64,000 bases of DNA, taken from assembly GCA_016195085.1 (NCBI GenBank), contig JACQAG010000094.1:1-64000 (forward strand). The letters are read 5' to 3'. The DNA comes from Pseudomonadota bacterium. Its GTDB lineage: Bacteria > Pseudomonadota > Alphaproteobacteria > SHVZ01. Made by a program: the position numbers and the translations under genes. Below, in pieces: positions 60,999-64,000 of this stretch. The number at the start of each line of letters is the position of its first letter. The first letter of the stretch is position 1. Below the pieces are notes generated by a model. It did not search any database and was not told where the DNA came from. It worked only from the letters and a program-made list of their open reading frames with translations.

Positions 60999-62051
60999 AT
61001 GACGATGGCGCAACGCGTGGTGGCGACCGCCGCCGCACTCATGCTGGGTCTCGGCGCGTTCGCCGGTTCGGCCAAGGCGCAGGGGACGACGATCACCGTC
61101 GTCGACTTCGGCGGCGCCTGGCAGGAATCGCTGAAGAAGGCGGTCTGGACACCGTCCTTTGACAAGCTCGGCTACACCATGAAGCAGGATTCGTTGCAAA
61201 CCATCGCCGATGTCCGCCTGCAGGTGCAGAGCGGCAAGCCGGCGTGGGATGTGGTTGGGCTACCGTACGGCGAATGCGTCGCCGCCGAGGCGGAGGGTCT
61301 GTTCGAGCCCATCGACTACAGCCTGGTTCCCAATGCCAAGGACATGGAGCCCGGCGTCAATGCCAAGACCTTTACCGGCGGCACCGTCTGGGCCGCCTTC
61401 GTCATCGCCTGGAGCAAGAAGAAGTACGGCGACAACGGGCCCAAGAACTGGGCGGATTTCTGGGACACAAAGAAGTTCCCCGGCGCCCGCGCCGCCTACG
61501 ACGCACCGCGCTTCATGATCGAGGCGGCGGTGATGGCTGACGGCGTGGCCAAAGACAAGGTCTATCCGATCGATCTCGACCGTGCCTACCGGAAGCTCAA
61601 GGAACTGCGGAAGGACGTGGCCGTCTGGTACAAGTCCTTCGGCCAGGCCACCGACCTGATCAAGACCAACGAGGTCGACATGATCCCACTGCTCGATGGC
61701 CGCATCATTGACGTGATGAAGGACGGGGCCGACTGGAGCTTCACCTTCAATCAGGGCATCATCAACGGCGCCTGCCTGGCGATCGTGAAGGGATCGGCGA
61801 ACAAGGCGGCCTCGCACAAGGTCATCAACGAGTTCCTCGACCCCGTCATTCAGGCCAATATCCCCTCGTATTTCAGCTATGGGCCGATGAACTCCAAGGC
61901 CTTCGCCACCGGCAAGATCGCGCCCGACGTGGCGAAGCGGCTGAACTCGAATCCGGAGAACTTGAAGCTGCAGCTCCTGCTCGACTCCGTCTGGTGGGGC
62001 AACAACCGCCAGCAGGCGCAGCTCAAGTGGGATGAGTTCTCGAAGAACTAG
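60999..62051 (+). CDS. PotD-type ABC substrate-binding protein
   Basis: 350 residues. A signal peptide (RVVATAAALMLGLGAFAGSAKA) leads to a cluster-D binding protein: TITVVDFGGAWQESLKKAV, DVVGLPYGECVAAEAEGLFEPID, and an end with PMNSKAFATGKI. Such proteins bind polyamines, thiamine-like compounds, opines or other cationic molecules. GGGAGGA precedes the ATG at 60999. It follows the P450 gene and precedes the ATPase and permease of the same importer. Confidence 0.87.
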   Translation: MTMAQRVVATAAALMLGLGAFAGSAKAQGTTITVVDFGGAWQESLKKAVWTPSFDKLGYTMKQDSLQTIADVRLQVQSGKPAWDVVGLPYGECVAAEAEGLFEPIDYSLVPNAKDMEPGVNAKTFTGGTVWAAFVIAWSKKKYGDNGPKNWADFWDTKKFPGARAAYDAPRFMIEAAVMADGVAKDKVYPIDLDRAYRKLKELRKDVAVWYKSFGQATDLIKTNEVDMIPLLDGRIIDVMKDGADWSFTFNQGIINGACLAIVKGSANKAASHKVINEFLDPVIQANIPSYFSYGPMNSKAFATGKIAPDVAKRLNSNPENLKLQLLLDSVWWGNNRQQAQLKWDEFSKN

Positions 62052-62154
62052 TCCGAGACCCGGTCGAAGGGCGCTCCGCCGACGGCTGTCGCCGCCAGCG
62101 GGGCGCCGCTAGATCGACTGCGGGCCCCGGCATCGTGCCCAGCGTGCTGAAGCG

Positions 62155-63243
62155 ATGACCGCGTTGCTCGGCCGCCACCTGCCGGTTCAGATCGAGGGCG
62201 TGAGCAAGACCTACGGGGCGGTGACAGCGGTCGACCGGGTCACGCTGGCCGTCGATCAGGGCGAGTTCGTGACCCTGCTGGGCCCTTCCGGGTCGGGCAA
62301 GACCACGCTCCTCATGATGCTGGCGGGCTTCGTCCAGCCGACCGCCGGCGATATCCTGGTGGGCGGTCAGTCGATCAAGCACCTGCCGCCGCACAAGCGG
62401 AACATCGGCATGGTGTTCCAAAACTATGCTTTGTTTCCGCATCTCAGCGTCTTTGACAACATCGCGTTCCCGCTGAAGCTGAGAAGGCTGCCTGGGGCCG
62501 AGATCGAATCCCGGGTTGGCGAAGCTCTCGACCTCGTCCGACTCCAGGGCCTTGGCAGGCGTCGGATCCACGAGCTGTCGGGCGGCCAGTCGCAACGCGT
62601 CGCCCTGGCACGCGCGATCGTGTTCGAGCCTAGCATCATGCTGATGGACGAGCCGCTGTCAGCCCTCGACAAGAGACTTCGCGACCAGATGCAGGTCGAG
62701 ATCCGCCGGTTGCACGAGGCGCTCGGGGTAACCACGATCTACGTGACTCACGATCAGCGCGAAGCATTGACGCTGTCCGACCGCATTGCCGTCATCGACC
62801 GCGGCCGGTTGATGCAGTTCGATGTGCCGCGGACAGTCTACGACCATCCGGCCAATGCCTTCGTCGCGGAATTCATCGGCGAGTCGACCCTGCTGCCGGT
62901 CTTGGTCATCTCGGGCATCGCCACTGCCGAGGGGACACCGGTCATTACCCCATACCCCGTCCCCTCGACGGGAGAGCCGCTCAGCCTCGTGCTCAGGCCG
63001 GAGAAGCTGCACCTGGCCGTAGGCAACCAAAAGGACGGCGACACCAACTATCTCCAGGGCACGTTGCTGCGCGCCATGTTCCAGGGCGAGAGCATCCTCT
63101 ACACCGTGAGACTCGCAAACGGCACCGAGATCATGGTCCGCGACCTCGGTCGCGAGGGAGGCGGCGTGTATCGCGTGGGGCAGGCGGTCCGCATCGCGTT
63201 TCACCGCGACGACGCCCTCGTCATTCCCGGCCGGCAGCCATGA
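62155..63243 (+). CDS. PotA-type ABC ATP-binding protein
   Basis: 362 residues. Nucleotide-binding domain: Walker A GPSGSGKTT, Q-loop MVFQNYALFPHL, signature LSGGQSQR, Walker B IMLMDEPLSALD and switch His in YVTHDQREA. The C-terminal TOBE domain (about 275-360) is the polyamine/iron-type regulator domain. Its stop overlaps the permease start (ATGA). Energises import of the compound bound by the preceding protein. Confidence 0.9.
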   Translation: MTALLGRHLPVQIEGVSKTYGAVTAVDRVTLAVDQGEFVTLLGPSGSGKTTLLMMLAGFVQPTAGDILVGGQSIKHLPPHKRNIGMVFQNYALFPHLSVFDNIAFPLKLRRLPGAEIESRVGEALDLVRLQGLGRRRIHELSGGQSQRVALARAIVFEPSIMLMDEPLSALDKRLRDQMQVEIRRLHEALGVTTIYVTHDQREALTLSDRIAVIDRGRLMQFDVPRTVYDHPANAFVAEFIGESTLLPVLVISGIATAEGTPVITPYPVPSTGEPLSLVLRPEKLHLAVGNQKDGDTNYLQGTLLRAMFQGESILYTVRLANGTEIMVRDLGREGGGVYRVGQAVRIAFHRDDALVIPGRQP

Positions 63244-64000
63244 CCACGATCGAGGTGGCCCGAGGTGGCAGCCTGATGGACCTAGAACGCCGGCAACGGA
63301 TTGAGCACGTGCTCTTGGTCGTGCCGGCACTCGCGGTGATCGTCCTGGTCGTGGCGCTACCGATTGCCTGGATGTTCGTGCTGTCGTTTCTCGGTGAAGA
63401 CGGACGGTTCACACTTGAGAATTACCAGATTTTCTTCACCCGTGGCGGCTACCTCGGCGTGATCGGTACCACGTTCGAAGTCTCGGTCGTCGTAGCGCTG
63501 CTGACGTTGCTGCTCGGTTATCCCGTGACTTATCTGCTGGTCGGACTTTCGCGTCGGCTGGCCACGTTCGCGCTGCTTGCGATTATGCTGCCCTACCTCA
63601 CCTCGATCCTCGTTCGCACCTATGCGTGGCTGGTACTGCTCGGCCGGCGCGGCATCGTCAACAGCACGCTCATGTCCCTCGGCTGGATCGACGACCCGCT
63701 GCCGCTCCTCTACAATCTGACCGGCACGGTCGTCGGCATGGTCCACATCATGTTGCCGTTGCTCGTCCTGCCGCTCTACGGCTCGATGAAATCCATTGAT
63801 CCGAACCTCATGCGGGCCGCTTCCAATCTTGGCGCCAGTCCGCTGGCGGCCTTCTGGCGCGTCTATTTCCGGCTGTCGCTGCCCGGCGTCGCCGCCGGCA
63901 CCTTCCTGGTGTTCGTCTCTTGCCTCGGTTTCTTCATCACCCCGGCGATCCTCGGCGGCGGACGCGTGGTCATGATGGCACAGCAGATCGCCAAGGCGGT
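63240..64000 (+). CDS. PotB-type ABC permease, cut by the window edge
   Basis: At least 253 residues; the gene continues beyond 64000. The cytosolic N-terminus (MTTIEVARGG...) is followed by hydrophobic segments starting with VLLVVPALAVIVLVVALPIAW. The EAA loop is ASNLGASPLAAFWRVYFRLSLPG, the contact with the ATPase. Starts on the ATPase stop. A second permease (PotC-like) is expected next, outside the window. Confidence 0.9.
   Translation, partial: MTTIEVARGGSLMDLERRQRIEHVLLVVPALAVIVLVVALPIAWMFVLSFLGEDGRFTLENYQIFFTRGGYLGVIGTTFEVSVVVALLTLLLGYPVTYLLVGLSRRLATFALLAIMLPYLTSILVRTYAWLVLLGRRGIVNSTLMSLGWIDDPLPLLYNLTGTVVGMVHIMLPLLVLPLYGSMKSIDPNLMRAASNLGASPLAAFWRVYFRLSLPGVAAGTFLVFVSCLGFFITPAILGGGRVVMMAQQIAKA

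Overview
The window is GC-rich DNA (roughly two thirds G+C by eye) with the gene content of a free-living, flagellate alphaproteobacterium. The best guess is a soil or water member of the Rhodospirillales or a neighbouring order. Pointers are an MmcB-type DNA repair protein, ADP-heptose genes, a degenerate EAL protein, a stand-alone CheY-like receiver, a FliN-like protein, two FliL-like membrane proteins and a large catabolic and transport repertoire. No rRNA operon, intact tRNA gene, CRISPR array or transposase is visible.

0-9 kb holds envelope and housekeeping genes: degenerate EAL protein, PrpA-like phosphatase, DEDDh exonuclease, UDP-glucuronate decarboxylase, gmhA-hldE for ADP-heptose, a tandem-hairpin repeat, mmcB, and the first of three pentapeptide-repeat paralogues. 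9-16 kb holds an RraA-like/hydratase pair, unknown proteins, an isolated FliN-like protein, and a penicillin-acylase-family hydrolase coupled to a LysE exporter.

16-21 kb holds a FliL-like protein, then a two-gene oxidative phosphonate pathway (TmpA-like 2-oxoglutarate dioxygenase and TmpB/PhnZ-like HD oxygenase). Next is an autoregulated TetR-GST-hydrolase operon with a perfect operator palindrome. 21-28.5 kb holds a receiver protein, an MmyB-type regulator, an MBL hydrolase, and a sugar-type ABC importer. In that importer two permease units are fused in one chain, the ATPase has a single domain, and two large perfect hairpins separate the binding-protein gene from the permease.

28.5-34.6 kb holds a VOC protein, an HTH-fused citrate synthase divergent from a normal citrate synthase across a perfect operator-like palindrome, an orphan peptide-type binding protein and a MetE-C-like protein. 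34.8-46 kb holds parDE, a second GST, the second FliL-like protein, an MFS/TetR divergent pair, a winged-helix/hydrolase fusion, a ferritin-like di-iron protein, a decayed copy of the TetR C-terminus and a 1062-residue Asp-box beta-propeller protein.

46-53.6 kb looks like an accessory zone. It has two further pentapeptide paralogues, two small ferredoxin-fold proteins, two tRNA-3'-end-like direct repeats flanking one pentapeptide gene, a frameshifted pseudogene and a hipBA module whose HipA carries an alanine-rich insert. 53.9-64 kb holds an AcpA-type phosphoesterase and then a catabolic island. There, hyuA-hyuB diverges from ferredoxin, cytochrome P450 and a PotD/PotA/PotB-type ABC importer. 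The permease gene runs off the right edge.
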